A stretch of 64,000 nt of DNA from Ectothiorhodosinus mongolicus. Lineage in GTDB: Bacteria > Pseudomonadota > Gammaproteobacteria > Ectothiorhodospirales > Ectothiorhodospiraceae. How positions within the stretch are numbered: the stretch's first letter is position 1; each line of letters opens with the position of its first letter. The DNA lies in assembly GCF_022406875.1 (NCBI RefSeq), contig NZ_CP023018.1, positions 407,575 through 471,574 of the forward strand, given 5' to 3'. The position numbers and the translations under genes are program-made. Below, piece by piece: positions 36,073-48,985 of this stretch. The notes beneath the pieces are model-generated. The model was not told where the DNA came from. It ran no database searches and saw only the letters and a program-made list of their open reading frames with translations.

Positions 36073-36429
36073 TTAGTTGGGAACGTCGCCGGCTCCTTGC
36101 GAGCCGGGGGGCACATCACTTTCAGGCACTTCAAACACTTCTTCAATCATCACCGGCGCCGTATCAATTAGATCCACGACGCTGGGCGCTTCCGGTCGGT
36201 TGGCCACCAAAAAAGCCAAAGCCAAGCTATTCAAGAAAAATCCAGTCGCAGTTAGCGCGGTTGCCCGACTCAAGGCGTTGCCAGAGCCCCTTGCCCCAAA
36301 CACGGTGGCTGAGGCGCCACTGCCAAAGGCAGCACCCGCATCCGCACCTTTGCCATGCTGCAATAAAATCAGGGTGACCAGACCGATGGCCAACAGCACC
36401 TGTACACCCAATAAAATACTGTAGAGCAT
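36073..36429 (-). CDS. secG: Preprotein translocase subunit SecG
   Basis: A 118-residue inner-membrane protein of the SecYEG channel, with two membrane segments (LYSILLGVQVLLAIGLVTLI and ATALTATGFFLNSLALAFLV) around the conserved LLQHGKGADAGAAFGSGAS loop. The C-terminal 35 residues are acidic and variable. ATG 36429 is chosen, two bases after the tpiA stop; the frame continues upstream inside tpiA without family support. Confidence 0.95.
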   Translation of the reverse strand: MLYSILLGVQVLLAIGLVTLILLQHGKGADAGAAFGSGASATVFGARGSGNALSRATALTATGFFLNSLALAFLVANRPEAPSVVDLIDTAPVMIEEVFEVPESDVPPGSQGAGDVPN

Positions 36430-36431
36430 GT

Positions 36432-37190
36432 TTAACCTGCTTGCTGCGCCGCACGGCAAATCGCAAGAAAATCAGCGGCCTTAAGAGAAGCACCACCAAT
36501 CAACCCACCATCAATATCGGCCTGCTGAAAGAGTTCGGCGGCATTATCAGGCTTGACGCTGCCGCCGTAAAGAATTTGTATCTGTGCGGCAATCTTGGCG
36601 TCATGCTTTGCCAGACGCTGACGAATATGGGCGTGCACCGCTTGGGCTTGCTCGGGACTCGCCGTACGGCCGGTACCAATGGCCCAAACCGGTTCGTACG
36701 CAATCACTGCTTGCGCAAAAGCACTGATGTCACTGCGCTCTAAAACCGCATCGAGTTGTTGGCTAATCACCGCTTCGGTGACCCCGCTCTCGCGCTGCTC
36801 CAAGGATTCGCCGACACACAGAATCGGCTTGAGTCCGGCATCCAGCGCACGCGCAAACTTCACCGCAACGCAATCATCATCTTCACCATACAACGTGCGG
36901 CGCTCAGAGTGACCGACAATCACATAAGCACAACCCAATTCCTTGAGCATCTCACCAGAGACTTCCCCGGTGAAGGCGCCGCTGACTTCAGTGGCCAGAT
37001 TTTGCGCACCCAAGGCGATCTTATCACCCGAACATTGGCTTACCTGTGGCACATAAACAAAGGGCGGGCACACAGATACGTCCACCCGGTCTAGCGCAGC
37101 AACGCCATCCACCAGTTCTTGCATCAAGACGGCATTCGCCTTGAGACCGCCGTGCATTTTCCAGTTTCCCGCCACCAACGCCTGGCGCAT
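36432..37190 (-). CDS. tpiA: Triosephosphate isomerase
   Basis: A 252-residue TIM-barrel enzyme interconverting glyceraldehyde-3-phosphate and dihydroxyacetone phosphate. Catalytic residues are Lys in AGNWKMHGG, His in VIVGHSERR and Glu in AYEPVWAIGTG; the phosphate-binding ILYGGSVKPDNA is also present. ATG 37190 matches the family N-terminus (MRQALVAGNWK). It lies between glmM and secG, as is usual. Confidence 0.98.
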   Translation of the reverse strand: MRQALVAGNWKMHGGLKANAVLMQELVDGVAALDRVDVSVCPPFVYVPQVSQCSGDKIALGAQNLATEVSGAFTGEVSGEMLKELGCAYVIVGHSERRTLYGEDDDCVAVKFARALDAGLKPILCVGESLEQRESGVTEAVISQQLDAVLERSDISAFAQAVIAYEPVWAIGTGRTASPEQAQAVHAHIRQRLAKHDAKIAAQIQILYGGSVKPDNAAELFQQADIDGGLIGGASLKAADFLAICRAAQQAG

Positions 37191-37254
37191 TAGATCGCTC
37201 CACCAAAACAAGCTAAGACAAAGCGCGCCATCCTACCTGCCACGCGCGGGTAAA

Positions 37255-38619
37255 TCAATTCACCAGCGCCTCTGCTGCGCTGCGCACAGCATCGGCCAGG
37301 TCATCCACCACCTCATTAACCAAGGCCTCATTTTGCCCCTCCACCATCACCCGTACTAAGGGTTCGGTACCGGAAGGCCGCAGGAGAACGCGACCTTTGT
37401 CTGCCAGCCTAGCGTGTGCGGTATTCAGCGCTCTAGCCACAGGCTCACTGGTGAGAATTTTGCTGGCAGGTGTGCTCGCTTCGATGGGCACGTTCACCAT
37501 GCGCTGCGGATACTTCTCCATGCATCCCGACAAATCGGCCAGCGAGCGTCCGGTCGTGAAGATAATTTCCAAGACCTGCAAGGCAGCGATGATGCCATCA
37601 CCCGTGCTGCTGCGATCCAAACACAATAAATGTCCCGAGGACTCACCCCCGACAGACCAGCCCCGCGCCTGCAGTGCCTCAAGAACGTAACGATCGCCAA
37701 CAGCGGCGCGCTCAAAGGCAATTCCAGCCGACTGCAGCGCCTGCTCCAGACCCAGGTTACTCATTTGCGTACCCACCACCCCGCCTTGCAGCATTCCCGT
37801 GCGGTGGCGTTCTAAAGCGATGATGCCAAGGATTTGGTCACCATCCACGATGTTGCCACGGTGATCGACCATAATCAGTCGATCCCCATCGCCGTCAAGG
37901 GCAATACCCAGGTCGGCTTTTTCGGCGCGCACAATGGCTCCCAACTGGTCCGGGTGCAAAGCACCACAGCCTTCGTTGATATTGAAGCCATCCGGCTCAA
38001 CCCCCACCGCAATGACCTCGGCGCCCAACTCTTCGAATACCGGCGGAGCCACAGCATACGTGGCGCCATGGGCGCAATCGACGACGATACGCATGCCATG
38101 CAGGTCAATGCCGGTAGATATCGTACTTTTACAAAATTCGATATAGCGTCCGGCAGCATCCACCACGCGTTCGACTTTACCTAATGCGCTCGAGTCTACG
38201 GTGCGCAGAGGCTTTTGCAGTTGTGCCTCGATCGCCTGTTCAACCGCGTCCGGAAGCTTATTCCCCGAGGTCGAGAAAAACTTAAAGCCATTGTCGGCAA
38301 AAGGATTGTGTGAGGCGCTGATAACAATACCCGCAGCAGCGCGAAAGGTACGCGTCAAATAGGCAATCGCAGGTGTCGGCATGGGTCCCAAAAGACGGAT
38401 ATCTACCCCCGCCGCAGATAGACCTGCTTCCAGCGCCGATTCAAACATATAACCCGAGACGCGCGTGTCTTTACCGATCAGCACCATAGCATCGCCTTGC
38501 GGCGCCAAGACGCGACCGGCTGCCCAGCCCAGGTGTAAAGCGAAATCGGGCGTCATTGGCGCGCGACCCACACGACCACGAATACCATCGGTACCGAAAT
38601 ATTGACGTTGCTGACTCAT
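37255..38619 (-). CDS. glmM: Phosphoglucosamine mutase
   Basis: A 454-residue enzyme converting glucosamine-6-phosphate to glucosamine-1-phosphate for peptidoglycan and LPS precursors. The N-terminus [14 protein letters not shown], the phosphoserine loop [15 protein letters not shown], the metal-binding DGDGDR and the sugar-binding GGESSGH are intact. Its ATG overlaps the folP stop as ATGA. Confidence 0.98.
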   Translation of the reverse strand: MSQQRQYFGTDGIRGRVGRAPMTPDFALHLGWAAGRVLAPQGDAMVLIGKDTRVSGYMFESALEAGLSAAGVDIRLLGPMPTPAIAYLTRTFRAAAGIVISASHNPFADNGFKFFSTSGNKLPDAVEQAIEAQLQKPLRTVDSSALGKVERVVDAAGRYIEFCKSTISTGIDLHGMRIVVDCAHGATYAVAPPVFEELGAEVIAVGVEPDGFNINEGCGALHPDQLGAIVRAEKADLGIALDGDGDRLIMVDHRGNIVDGDQILGIIALERHRTGMLQGGVVGTQMSNLGLEQALQSAGIAFERAAVGDRYVLEALQARGWSVGGESSGHLLCLDRSSTGDGIIAALQVLEIIFTTGRSLADLSGCMEKYPQRMVNVPIEASTPASKILTSEPVARALNTAHARLADKGRVLLRPSGTEPLVRVMVEGQNEALVNEVVDDLADAVRSAAEALVN

Positions 38620-39440
38620 GCCTTTACCGCCTTTAGTATTTGTAACGCATCGCGGGTTTCTTGTACATCATGAACCCGCACGACTTGCGCTCCCTGTTGC
38701 ACCGCCCATAACGCCGCCGCGACACTCCCCATGATGCGGCGCGCGGGTGATCGCTCATCGCCCAGTAGTTTAGCAATCATGGATTTACGAGACACACCAA
38801 TCAGCAGTGGCCTGCCCTCGATCAGCAAATCTGCCAGATGCCGCAATAAGGCCAAATTGTGCTCTAGCGTCTTACCAAAACCAAAACCGGGGTCCAACAT
38901 CACCCGCTCACGCGCAATGCCAGCGGCTTCACAAGCCTGCAGCCGCTCGTATAGGAAATCCCGAACTTCACTCACCACATCGGTATAACAGGGGTTTTCC
39001 TGCATCTGTCGTGGCTCTCCCTGCATGTGCATCAAACACACAGCAACCTCTCCAGAGGCCGCGACTTGCAGTGCACCGGGCGCCCGCAAAGCCCGCACAT
39101 CATTAATCAGGGCCACCCCCAAATCACAGGCAGCGCGCATGACTTCGGGTTTACTGGTATCAATCGAGACAGGCACCGGCAGAGCCGGTACTAGCGACTT
39201 GAGCAGCGGCACTACCCGGCGCAGCTCCTCCTCCAAGGCCACATCAGCTGCGCCTGGGCGAGTGGATTCACCACCGATGTCGATAAAGTCTGCGCCCTGC
39301 TCGACCATCTCCCAAGCACGATCTAGCGCAAGCTCAGGGTCAAGGTATTGGCCACCATCAGAAAAAGAATCCGGCGTTACATTAAGCACCCCCATGATTC
39401 TGGGGGTGCTTAAATCCAGATCGAAACGTCCAAACCGCAT
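38616..39440 (-). CDS. folP: Dihydropteroate synthase
   Basis: A 274-residue TIM-barrel enzyme joining p-aminobenzoate to dihydropterin pyrophosphate, the target of sulfonamides. The pterin and pABA loops [27 protein letters not shown] and the later [12 protein letters not shown] are present. Codons 10-20 form a perfect 13-bp mRNA hairpin. It follows ftsH by 7 bases, so it shares its transcript. Confidence 0.97.
   Translation of the reverse strand: MRFGRFDLDLSTPRIMGVLNVTPDSFSDGGQYLDPELALDRAWEMVEQGADFIDIGGESTRPGAADVALEEELRRVVPLLKSLVPALPVPVSIDTSKPEVMRAACDLGVALINDVRALRAPGALQVAASGEVAVCLMHMQGEPRQMQENPCYTDVVSEVRDFLYERLQACEAAGIARERVMLDPGFGFGKTLEHNLALLRHLADLLIEGRPLLIGVSRKSMIAKLLGDERSPARRIMGSVAAALWAVQQGAQVVRVHDVQETRDALQILKAVKA
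39382..39413 (-). other. Perfect 13-bp hairpin in the folP start region
   Basis: TTAAGCACCCCCA (39382-39394) and TGGGGGTGCTTAA (39401-39413) are exact reverse complements around a 6-base loop. It covers folP codons 10-20, just downstream of initiation, and is not followed by a T-tract on the coding strand. Confidence 0.7.
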
Positions 39441-39447
39441 GCGAGCC

Positions 39448-41361
39448 CTAGGTCTGGCTAGCCGGACCTCCGATCACGCCCTTGGTATCGTCGCCCTTGG
39501 GCGATGAGGGACGCGGCGCCGGCGGCTCACCACCACTGCCCCAACCCTCAGGATCGCGCGGCTCGCGACCTTCCATGATGTCATTGATTTGATCGACATC
39601 GATGGTTTCATATTTCAGCAAGGCATCGGACATAACGTGCAACTTGTCCATATTGGCTTCGAGAATTTCCTTGGCACGATCATAACTTGTATCGATGACG
39701 CGACGGATCTCTTCATCGATGGCGTGCGCCGTTTCATCCGACATCTGCTTATGCTGGGTCACTGAACGGCCGAGGAACACCTCCCCCTCGTCTTCGCCAT
39801 AAGCCAGTGGCCCGAGCCGATCGGAGAGGCCCCATTTGGTGACCATGTTACGGGCAATCGTTGTAGCCCTCTCGATATCGCTAGAGGCCCCGGTGGTGAC
39901 TTTGTCGGCGCCAAAGATAATTTCCTCAGCAATGCGGCCGCCAAACAACGAGCAGATCTGACTTTCCAAACGAGTTTTGCTGTGGCTGTAGCGATCTTCA
40001 TCAGGCAAGAACATGGTGACGCCCAGAGCCCGGCCTCGGGGAATAATGCTGACTTTGTAGACCGGATCGTGCTCAGGCACCAAGCGCCCGACGATGGCAT
40101 GTCCGGCTTCATGATAAGCGGTGAGCTTTTTCTCATCATCGCTCATCACCATCGATTTGCGCTCTGCACCCATCATGATCTTGTCTTTGGCGCGCTCAAA
40201 GTCCGACATACCCACCAGCTTTTTATCCGAGCGGGCAGCAAACAGGGCGGCCTCATTGACCAAGTTGGCCAAGTCGGCGCCAGAAAAACCCGGCGTACCG
40301 CGTGCGATCAAATCCGGGCGCACATTTTCATGCACCGGCACTTTGCGCATATGCACCTTAAGAATCTGCTCCCGACCGCGCACATCCGGCAACGGCACGA
40401 CTACCTGGCGGTCAAAACGACCTGGACGCAGCAGCGCCGGATCTAAAACATCTGGGCGGTTAGTAGCGGCGATGACGATAATGCCTTCACTGCCTTCAAA
40501 GCCATCCATTTCCACCAACAGCTGATTGAGCGTTTGTTCACGCTCATCATGGCCACCGCCCATGCCGGCGCCACGCTGACGCCCCACCGCATCGATTTCG
40601 TCGATAAAGATAATGCAGGGGGCGTGTTTCTTGGCGGTTTCAAACATATCGCGTACCCGTGAGGCGCCCACACCGACAAACATTTCCACGAAATCCGAGC
40701 CAGAGATGCTAAAGAATGGCACTTTGGCTTCGCCCGCAATGGCTTTGGCCAATAAGGTTTTACCCGTACCCGGGGAGCCAACCATCAGCACACCGCGCGG
40801 AATGGTCCCGCCGAGCTTTTGAAATTTACTGGGATCACGCAAAAAATCCACCAGCTCAGAGACTTCTTCTTTGGCCTCGTCACAACCGGCGACATCATTA
40901 AAGGTCACCTTGACCTGATCTTCGCTCATCATGCGCGCACGGCTCTTACCAAACGACATGGCACCACGGCCGCCCGCACCACCCTGCATCTGACGCATGA
41001 AGTAAATCCACACACCAATCAGCAGCAGGAAGGGGAACCAGCTGATCAAGATCTCGGTAATTAAGGAACGCTGCGCCGGCTGATCGACACGGATTTCGAC
41101 GTTACTGGCCAACAAGTCGCCGATCAGACCGGGATCATTGGGCGCTTGAGTGCTGAAGAACTCTCCATTAATGGTGCGCCCTTGAATGGTGCGATCTTCA
41201 ATTTGCACGCTGTCAATGCGGCCACCTTTAACTTCCGAAATAAATTCAGAATAGGACCAAGATTGCGGTTGAGGCTGGGTAGGCGTGAAATTATTGAACA
41301 CCGACATCAAGACGATGGCGATCACAGCCCAGATAATCAGATTTTTAACCAATTCGTTCAA
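39448..41361 (-). CDS. ftsH: ATP-dependent zinc metalloprotease FtsH
   Basis: A 637-residue membrane AAA+ protease that degrades unassembled membrane proteins, LpxC and, in E. coli, sigma-32. Two membrane segments (about 8-22 and 100-120) bracket a periplasmic domain. The AAA module has [15 protein letters not shown], the Walker B IIFIDEID and the SRH region; the zinc site is HEAGH. The C-terminus is Pro/Gly-rich. It follows rlmE by 45 bases. Confidence 0.98.
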   Translation of the reverse strand: MNELVKNLIIWAVIAIVLMSVFNNFTPTQPQPQSWSYSEFISEVKGGRIDSVQIEDRTIQGRTINGEFFSTQAPNDPGLIGDLLASNVEIRVDQPAQRSLITEILISWFPFLLLIGVWIYFMRQMQGGAGGRGAMSFGKSRARMMSEDQVKVTFNDVAGCDEAKEEVSELVDFLRDPSKFQKLGGTIPRGVLMVGSPGTGKTLLAKAIAGEAKVPFFSISGSDFVEMFVGVGASRVRDMFETAKKHAPCIIFIDEIDAVGRQRGAGMGGGHDEREQTLNQLLVEMDGFEGSEGIIVIAATNRPDVLDPALLRPGRFDRQVVVPLPDVRGREQILKVHMRKVPVHENVRPDLIARGTPGFSGADLANLVNEAALFAARSDKKLVGMSDFERAKDKIMMGAERKSMVMSDDEKKLTAYHEAGHAIVGRLVPEHDPVYKVSIIPRGRALGVTMFLPDEDRYSHSKTRLESQICSLFGGRIAEEIIFGADKVTTGASSDIERATTIARNMVTKWGLSDRLGPLAYGEDEGEVFLGRSVTQHKQMSDETAHAIDEEIRRVIDTSYDRAKEILEANMDKLHVMSDALLKYETIDVDQINDIMEGREPRDPEGWGSGGEPPAPRPSSPKGDDTKGVIGGPASQT

Positions 41362-41406
41362 TGTCTTTCCCCAGATTGTCTCTTGTCCTAACGCCTTGCT
41401 TGGACA

Positions 41407-42030
41407 TTACACCAGTTTAAAGCCTCGAGCCAATGCATAGACCTCACGCGAACGCGCTCGGGAGGCATCGGGCTTACGGATCACTACCTTGTCGTAGGAC
41501 TGCCGTAATTTCCGGATAAATTCATCAAAGCCGACTCCATGAAACAGTTTGACCAGAAAATCGCCGCCGGGTTTCAAACAGCGGCCGGCCAGATCCTGCG
41601 CCAACTCCGCCAAATCCATGGCCCGTGCTTGATCAACCGCCTCCACTCCAGAGAAGTTGGGGGCCATATCTGAAATCACAAGATCCGCTCCCTCATCTCC
41701 TAAGGCCGCAAGGATGGCTGCTAACACCGCATCCTCACGAAAATCACCCTGAATAAAATCCACACCCTCAATGGCGGGCATCTCTAAGATATCCGAAGCG
41801 ATAACCCGACCTTTTCGCCCAACTTGTTGCAGCGCATACTCACTCCAGCCACCGGGTGCTGCGCCCAAATCTACAACCCGCATGCCGGGTTTTAAAAGCC
41901 GATCACGCTCCTGAATTTGCGCCAGCTTAAAGACGGCCCGGGAGCGCCAACCCTCTCGCTGGGCGCGCTGCACAAAGCTATCGTTAAAGTGTTCCTTGAG
42001 CCAGCGACTGCTGCTCTTACTACGCGCCAT
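41407..42030 (-). CDS. rlmE: 23S rRNA (uridine-2'-O)-methyltransferase
   Basis: A 207-residue enzyme that methylates U2552 in the A loop of 23S rRNA, a late step of 50S assembly. The SAM motif [18 protein letters not shown] and the K-D-K-E catalytic positions (K in FKLAQI, D in [11 protein letters not shown] in FLVKLFHG) are visible. It follows greA by 16 bases. The small RNA-binding gene yhbY, often found next to it, is not present here. Confidence 0.97.
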   Translation of the reverse strand: MARSKSSSRWLKEHFNDSFVQRAQREGWRSRAVFKLAQIQERDRLLKPGMRVVDLGAAPGGWSEYALQQVGRKGRVIASDILEMPAIEGVDFIQGDFREDAVLAAILAALGDEGADLVISDMAPNFSGVEAVDQARAMDLAELAQDLAGRCLKPGGDFLVKLFHGVGFDEFIRKLRQSYDKVVIRKPDASRARSREVYALARGFKLV

Positions 42031-42046
42031 AACCTAGCCAGACATG

Positions 42047-42523
42047 CTAGACATAACGCACAGCCAGCACTTCATATTGTTTCTCGCCAGCAGGTGCGGA
42101 AAAGCGTGCTTCATCACCTTCGATTTTGCCAATCAGGGCACGCGCGATGGGAGAATTCACAGAAATACGTCCGGCTTTGATATCCGCCTCATCATCACCA
42201 ACGATTTGATAGGTGACTTCGACATCGGTATCCAGGTCCAGCAAATCGACCGTGGCGCCAAACACCACCTTGCCCCCGGCATTTAAGGTCGTCACATCAA
42301 TAATCTGGGCGTTCGACAGCTTGGCCTCAATTTCTTTTATCCGGCCCTCGATAAAACCTTGCTGTTCGCGAGCGGCGTGGTATTCAGCATTTTCTTTGAG
42401 GTCTCCATGAGCACGCGCCTCAGAGATGGCGGCGATCACCCGTGGACGATCCTCACCTTTCAGGCGCTGCAACTCGGCCTTGAGAAGGTTAGCACCCCGT
42501 TGAGTGAGTGGCGTTTTACTCAT
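42047..42523 (-). CDS. greA: Transcription elongation factor GreA
   Basis: A 158-residue factor that rescues backtracked RNA polymerase by stimulating transcript cleavage. The coiled-coil N-terminal half ends with the acidic tip ([20 protein letters not shown] carries the Asp and Glu), and the C-terminal FKBP-like domain follows. ATG 42523 overlaps the carB stop as ATGA and is preferred over the frame's earlier start within carB. Confidence 0.97.
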   Translation of the reverse strand: MSKTPLTQRGANLLKAELQRLKGEDRPRVIAAISEARAHGDLKENAEYHAAREQQGFIEGRIKEIEAKLSNAQIIDVTTLNAGGKVVFGATVDLLDLDTDVEVTYQIVGDDEADIKAGRISVNSPIARALIGKIEGDEARFSAPAGEKQYEVLAVRYV

Positions 42524-45500
42524 GCCTGATTCTCCCGATGCAATTCCTGTAGGCAATAAACCGACTCACTATCAATATAGTCGAGCGCCTGAACCGTTGC
42601 TTGTGCGCCCGCCAGCGTCGTCGTGTAGGTAATTTTCTGCTGCAGGGCTTCTCGGCGGATAGTAAAGGAATCAGCAATCGCTTGTCTGCCTTCTGTGGTG
42701 TTGATGATAAAGCTGATCTCACCGTTTTTAATCATATCGACGATATGCGGACGACCTTCGGTGACCTTATTAATGCGCTGGCAGGCTATGCCATCGGCTT
42801 CCAGCGCCTTGGCCGTACCATCGGTAGCAATCAAACCAAAGCCGCGTCGCTGTAAGTCACGGGCCAAGGCCAAGACACCTGCCTTATCGGTGTCTTTGAC
42901 GCTAATGAAGGCCTTACCTGCCAAGGGCAGAGTAATACCCGCACCCAACTGGCTTTTCGCAAAAGCCTCCGCAAAGCTGCGACCCACACCCATCACTTCC
43001 CCAGTGGATTTCATTTCTGGGCCGAGAATTGGGTCCACACCCGGGAACTTGATGAATGGGAACACCGCCTCTTTGACCGAGAAATACTCGGGGCGGATCA
43101 CACGGGTGACCCCTTGTTGTTTGAGCGACACGCCGGCCATACACCGGGCGGCAATCTTCGCTAGCGGCATGCCAATGGCCTTAGACACAAACGGTACGGT
43201 ACGAGAGGCCCGTGGGTTCACCTCCAGCACAAAAATCTTCTCGCCCTGAATAGCAAACTGCGTATTCATCAAACCAATAACGTTCAGCCCCAAGGCCATT
43301 TTGCGCACCTGCTCGGCAATTTCATCCTGCAGGGCTGAGCTAATGCTGTACGGCGGCAACGAGCAAGCAGAGTCCCCCGAGTGCACTCCGGCTTGTTCGA
43401 TATGCTGCATGATGCCGCCGATAATCACCTCCTGACCGTCACAAATGGCGTCAACATCGACCTCCACTGCATCATCCAAGAAGCGATCTAAAAGCACCGG
43501 CGCGTCATTAGAGACTTTCACCGCATCACGCATATAGCGGCGCAGGTCAGTCTCGTTATAGACAATCTCCATGGCTCGGCCACCCAAGACATAGGACGGA
43601 CGTACCACCACGGGGTAACCGATGGCCTCAGCATGGCCCACGGCTTCTTCAGCACTGCGCGCCGTCCGGTTGGGGGGCTGCACCAAGCCCAGCTGATCAA
43701 TCAGCTGCTGGAAGCGCTCGCGATCCTCGGCCAGGTCAATACAGTCTGGCGTCGTGCCGATCACCGGCGCACCAGCAGCCTCAAGATCGCGAGCTAGCTT
43801 CAAGGGCGTCTGACCGCCAAACTGAATAATTAACCCCGCGGGTTGTTCTTTGTGCACGATCTCCAGCACATCTTCCAAGGTCAATGGCTCAAAATATAGG
43901 CGATCGGAAGTATCGTAATCTGTGGAGACAGTCTCTGGATTACAGTTGACCATGATGGTCTCATGACCATCTTCGCGCATCGCTAAGGCGGCATGGACAC
44001 AACAATAATCAAATTCAATGCCCTGACCGATGCGATTAGGACCTCCGCCCAGGACCATAATTTTATTGCGCTGGCTGGGCTCGGCTTCACATTCCTCCTC
44101 ATAGGTGGAATACATATAGGCCGTAGTCGAGGCAAACTCAGCCGCACAGGAATCCACGCGCTTATAAACAGGATGCACATTCAGACTGTGACGGTACTCA
44201 CGAACGCTGCGCTCGGTTTCATCCAAAAGACGCGCCAAGCGCCGATCAGAAAAGCCGGACTGTTTTAAGACAAACAAGTGCTCAGCGTCCAAGTCACGAA
44301 GATTTTTGCCACGCAGGTCCCGCTCAATTTCGATCAGCTCGCCGATTTGATCCAAAAACCAAGGATCGATCGCGGTTAGCTCAAACAGTTTCTCGACACT
44401 GTAACCGCGGCGAAAAGCATCACCCACATACCAAACCCTTTCTGGACCGGGGTCGACCAGCCGACTACGTAGCGTGCTGTCGGCATCCTCATCACTCAGA
44501 TCCAAAATCTCATCGAGGCCATCAGAACCGGTTTCCAAACTGCGCAGAGCTTTTTGGAAAGATTCTTGGAAGCTGCGGCCAATGGCCATAGCCTCACCCA
44601 CCGATTTCATCTGGGTGGTAAGCCGTGCCTGCGCACTGGGAAACTTCTCGAAAGTGAAGCGTGGAATCTTGGTAACCACGTAATCAATAGACGGCTCGAA
44701 AGACGCAGGGGTCACCCCACCGGTGATCTCATTGCGCAGTTCATCCAGGGTATATCCCACCGCCAACTTGGCGGCCACTTTGGCGATAGGAAAGCCGGTG
44801 GCCTTTGAGGCCAACGCCGAGGAACGCGACACCCGGGGATTCATTTCGATCACCACCAAGCGCCCATCGTCGGGATTCACTGCGAACTGCACGTTGGAGC
44901 CACCGGTATCCACACCAATCTTGCGCAACACCGCGATCGAGGCATTGCGCATGATTTGATATTCCTTATCCGTCAGGGTCTGTGCAGGGGCGACGGTGAT
45001 GGAATCACCCGTGTGCACTCCCATGGGATCCAGGTTTTCGATCGAGCAAATAATGATGCAGTTATCCGCGCGATCACGCACCACTTCCATCTCATATTCC
45101 TTCCAGCCCAGCACCGACTCTTCAACCTGCACCTCATTCACTGGCGAAAGATCCAAGCCGCGCTTAACAATCTCTTCATATTCCTCACGGTTGTAAGCGA
45201 TGCCACCACCACTGCCGCCCATCGTGAATGAGGGACGAACGATGATCGGGTAGCCAATTTCTGGCTGCACCCGCTGAGCTTCTTCCCAGGCATTGACCAT
45301 AAAGGCCTTGGGCGATGCCAAACCGATCTCATCCATAGCCTGACGGAAGCGTTCTCGATCCTCGGCCATGTCAATCGCGTCTTCGCTGGCACCAATCAGT
45401 TCGACCCCATGCTCGGTCAAAACCCCATGACGAGCTAAATCCAGCGCGCAATTCAAAGCTGTTTGCCCACCCATAGTGGGCAGCACGGCATCCGGTTTTT

Positions 45501-45741
45501 CACGGGCGATGATCCGCGCTATGGTCTTCCATTCCACCGGCTCGATATACACCGCATCGGCCATCTCTGGGTCGGTCATAATGGTCGCTGGATTAGAGTT
45601 CACCAAGATGACGCGGTAGCCTTCCTCGCGCAGCGCCTTGCACGCCTGAGCCCCCGAATAATCAAATTCGCAGGCCTGACCGATCACAATCGGCCCGGCG
45701 CCCAGGATGAGGATGCTCTTTAAATCAGTTCTTTTGGGCAT
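42520..45741 (-). CDS. carB: Carbamoyl-phosphate synthase large chain
   Basis: A 1073-residue subunit with two homologous ATP-grasp halves: the N-half makes carboxyphosphate and the C-half phosphorylates carbamate, with a C-terminal MGS-like allosteric domain. Motifs include [37 protein letters not shown] and [17 protein letters not shown]. It provides carbamoyl phosphate for arginine and pyrimidines. It follows carA by 20 bases. Confidence 0.98.
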   Translation of the reverse strand: MPKRTDLKSILILGAGPIVIGQACEFDYSGAQACKALREEGYRVILVNSNPATIMTDPEMADAVYIEPVEWKTIARIIAREKPDAVLPTMGGQTALNCALDLARHGVLTEHGVELIGASEDAIDMAEDRERFRQAMDEIGLASPKAFMVNAWEEAQRVQPEIGYPIIVRPSFTMGGSGGGIAYNREEYEEIVKRGLDLSPVNEVQVEESVLGWKEYEMEVVRDRADNCIIICSIENLDPMGVHTGDSITVAPAQTLTDKEYQIMRNASIAVLRKIGVDTGGSNVQFAVNPDDGRLVVIEMNPRVSRSSALASKATGFPIAKVAAKLAVGYTLDELRNEITGGVTPASFEPSIDYVVTKIPRFTFEKFPSAQARLTTQMKSVGEAMAIGRSFQESFQKALRSLETGSDGLDEILDLSDEDADSTLRSRLVDPGPERVWYVGDAFRRGYSVEKLFELTAIDPWFLDQIGELIEIERDLRGKNLRDLDAEHLFVLKQSGFSDRRLARLLDETERSVREYRHSLNVHPVYKRVDSCAAEFASTTAYMYSTYEEECEAEPSQRNKIMVLGGGPNRIGQGIEFDYCCVHAALAMREDGHETIMVNCNPETVSTDYDTSDRLYFEPLTLEDVLEIVHKEQPAGLIIQFGGQTPLKLARDLEAAGAPVIGTTPDCIDLAEDRERFQQLIDQLGLVQPPNRTARSAEEAVGHAEAIGYPVVVRPSYVLGGRAMEIVYNETDLRRYMRDAVKVSNDAPVLLDRFLDDAVEVDVDAICDGQEVIIGGIMQHIEQAGVHSGDSACSLPPYSISSALQDEIAEQVRKMALGLNVIGLMNTQFAIQGEKIFVLEVNPRASRTVPFVSKAIGMPLAKIAARCMAGVSLKQQGVTRVIRPEYFSVKEAVFPFIKFPGVDPILGPEMKSTGEVMGVGRSFAEAFAKSQLGAGITLPLAGKAFISVKDTDKAGVLALARDLQRRGFGLIATDGTAKALEADGIACQRINKVTEGRPHIVDMIKNGEISFIINTTEGRQAIADSFTIRREALQQKITYTTTLAGAQATVQALDYIDSESVYCLQELHRENQA

Positions 45742-45761
45742 AAAAACAAACCAGTGGTGAT

Positions 45762-46898
45762 TTAAGCAGACTGCCGGGCGCGCATCATCTCGATGAAGCG
45801 ATCGAATTGAGGACTGACATCATGTGGCCCTGGGCTGGCTTCCGGATGGCCTTGAAAGCTGATGGCAGGGTGATCGCTGAGCGAAATACCCTGCAGCGTG
45901 CCATCAAACAGGGAGCGATGAGAGGCCGTCACGTTCTTGGGCAAAGTAGAGTCATCAATAGCAAAACCGTGATTCTGGCTGGAGATCATGACTTGACCGG
46001 TGACCAAATCTTGCACCGGATGATTGGCGCCATGATGCCCAAACTTCATTTTCATGGTCTTGGCTCCCGCGGCCAAACCCAGCAGCTGATTCCCCAAGCA
46101 AATACCAAACACCGGAATATTTTTACTCAAGATCTTACGCGTGGCCTCAATGGCATAATCGCAGGGCTCTGGATCTCCAGGACCATTGGATAAGAGCACT
46201 CCATCTGGGCCAAGTTTGAGCACTTCTTCGGCCGTTGTCTGGGCCGGCACAACCGTGATCTGACAACCCCGGTCCACCAACATACGCAGCATGTTGCGCT
46301 TCACCCCGAAGTCGAATGCCACCACATGAAATGCTGGATTGGCAGGACCAGGCTGATGGCCTTGACCCAGCTCCCAAGTGCCTTCCGACCAAGGATATGC
46401 GGTTTGGGTAGTCACGGTTTGCGCTAAGTCCATGCCCTTAATCCCTGGGAAGGCTCGCGCTGCAGCCAGAGCTGCGTCGACATCGACATCACCTACCATG
46501 ATGCAGCCATTGAGAGCACCCTGGGTGCGCAGCAAGCGCGTCAAGCGACGGGTATCGATGCCCGCAATGGCGATGACACCATGGTGTTTTAAATAATCCG
46601 AAAGGCTTTGCTGGGAACGCCATGAGGACAAACGGCGCGGCACATGGCGCACAATTAAACCCGCAGCTTGTGGTCCGGTGGACTCTTCATCTTCGGGGTT
46701 TACACCGGTGTTGCCGATGTGTGGATAAGTCAGAGTGACCAACTGACGCGCATAGGAAGGGTCGGTAAGGATCTCCTGATAGCCAGTCATAGCGGTATTG
46801 AAAACCACCTCACCGACGGCTTGACCTGAGGCCCCAACACCATGCCCGTAAAACAAACTGCCATCTTCCAAAGCCAGAACGGCTGGTGTGTGACTCAC
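45762..46898 (-). CDS. carA: Carbamoyl-phosphate synthase small chain
   Basis: A 378-residue glutaminase subunit. The amidotransferase C-terminal half has the catalytic Cys in [16 protein letters not shown] (Asn replaces the common His after CLG) and the His-Pro-Glu of [11 protein letters not shown]. The start is GTG 46898, preceded by GGAGGT; the frame extends to TTG 46916 but that lies in the ribosome site. The upstream promoter carries a 16-bp palindrome overlapping the -10, a possible repressor site. Confidence 0.96.
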   Translation of the reverse strand: MSHTPAVLALEDGSLFYGHGVGASGQAVGEVVFNTAMTGYQEILTDPSYARQLVTLTYPHIGNTGVNPEDEESTGPQAAGLIVRHVPRRLSSWRSQQSLSDYLKHHGVIAIAGIDTRRLTRLLRTQGALNGCIMVGDVDVDAALAAARAFPGIKGMDLAQTVTTQTAYPWSEGTWELGQGHQPGPANPAFHVVAFDFGVKRNMLRMLVDRGCQITVVPAQTTAEEVLKLGPDGVLLSNGPGDPEPCDYAIEATRKILSKNIPVFGICLGNQLLGLAAGAKTMKMKFGHHGANHPVQDLVTGQVMISSQNHGFAIDDSTLPKNVTASHRSLFDGTLQGISLSDHPAISFQGHPEASPGPHDVSPQFDRFIEMMRARQSA

Positions 46899-46914
46899 TG
46901 GACCTCCGGCACGC

Positions 46915-46930
46915 AAACTTACGTAAGTTT
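46915..46930. promoter_or_regulatory. Perfect 16-bp palindrome, putative carAB operator
   Basis: AAACTTACGTAAGTTT equals its own reverse complement. It covers the -10 element and the predicted start of carA transcription, the position expected for a repressor. It is not an ArgR box or a PurR box by eye. Confidence refers to a regulatory role. Confidence 0.45.
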
Positions 46931-46955
46931 AGCCGATCGTGCCTTCGTCTGTCCA
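46926..46955 (-). promoter_or_regulatory. Putative promoter of carAB-greA-rlmE
   Basis: On the minus strand TGGACA (46955-46950) and TAAACT (46931-46926) are 18 bases apart; five and four matches to consensus. The leader to GTG 46898 is about 20 bases. Confidence 0.5.
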
Positions 46956-47016
46956 ATGATGCGGTGCACCAAAATGACGCGAGCCAAGGCTTAAAAATGG
47001 GGCGTTGCAAACACTT

Positions 47017-48980
<1,964 letters not shown>

Positions 48981-48985
48981 TCAAA

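Noticed and set aside
42031-42046. Small gene such as yhbY between rlmE and greA
   Set aside because: Only 16 bases separate the two genes.
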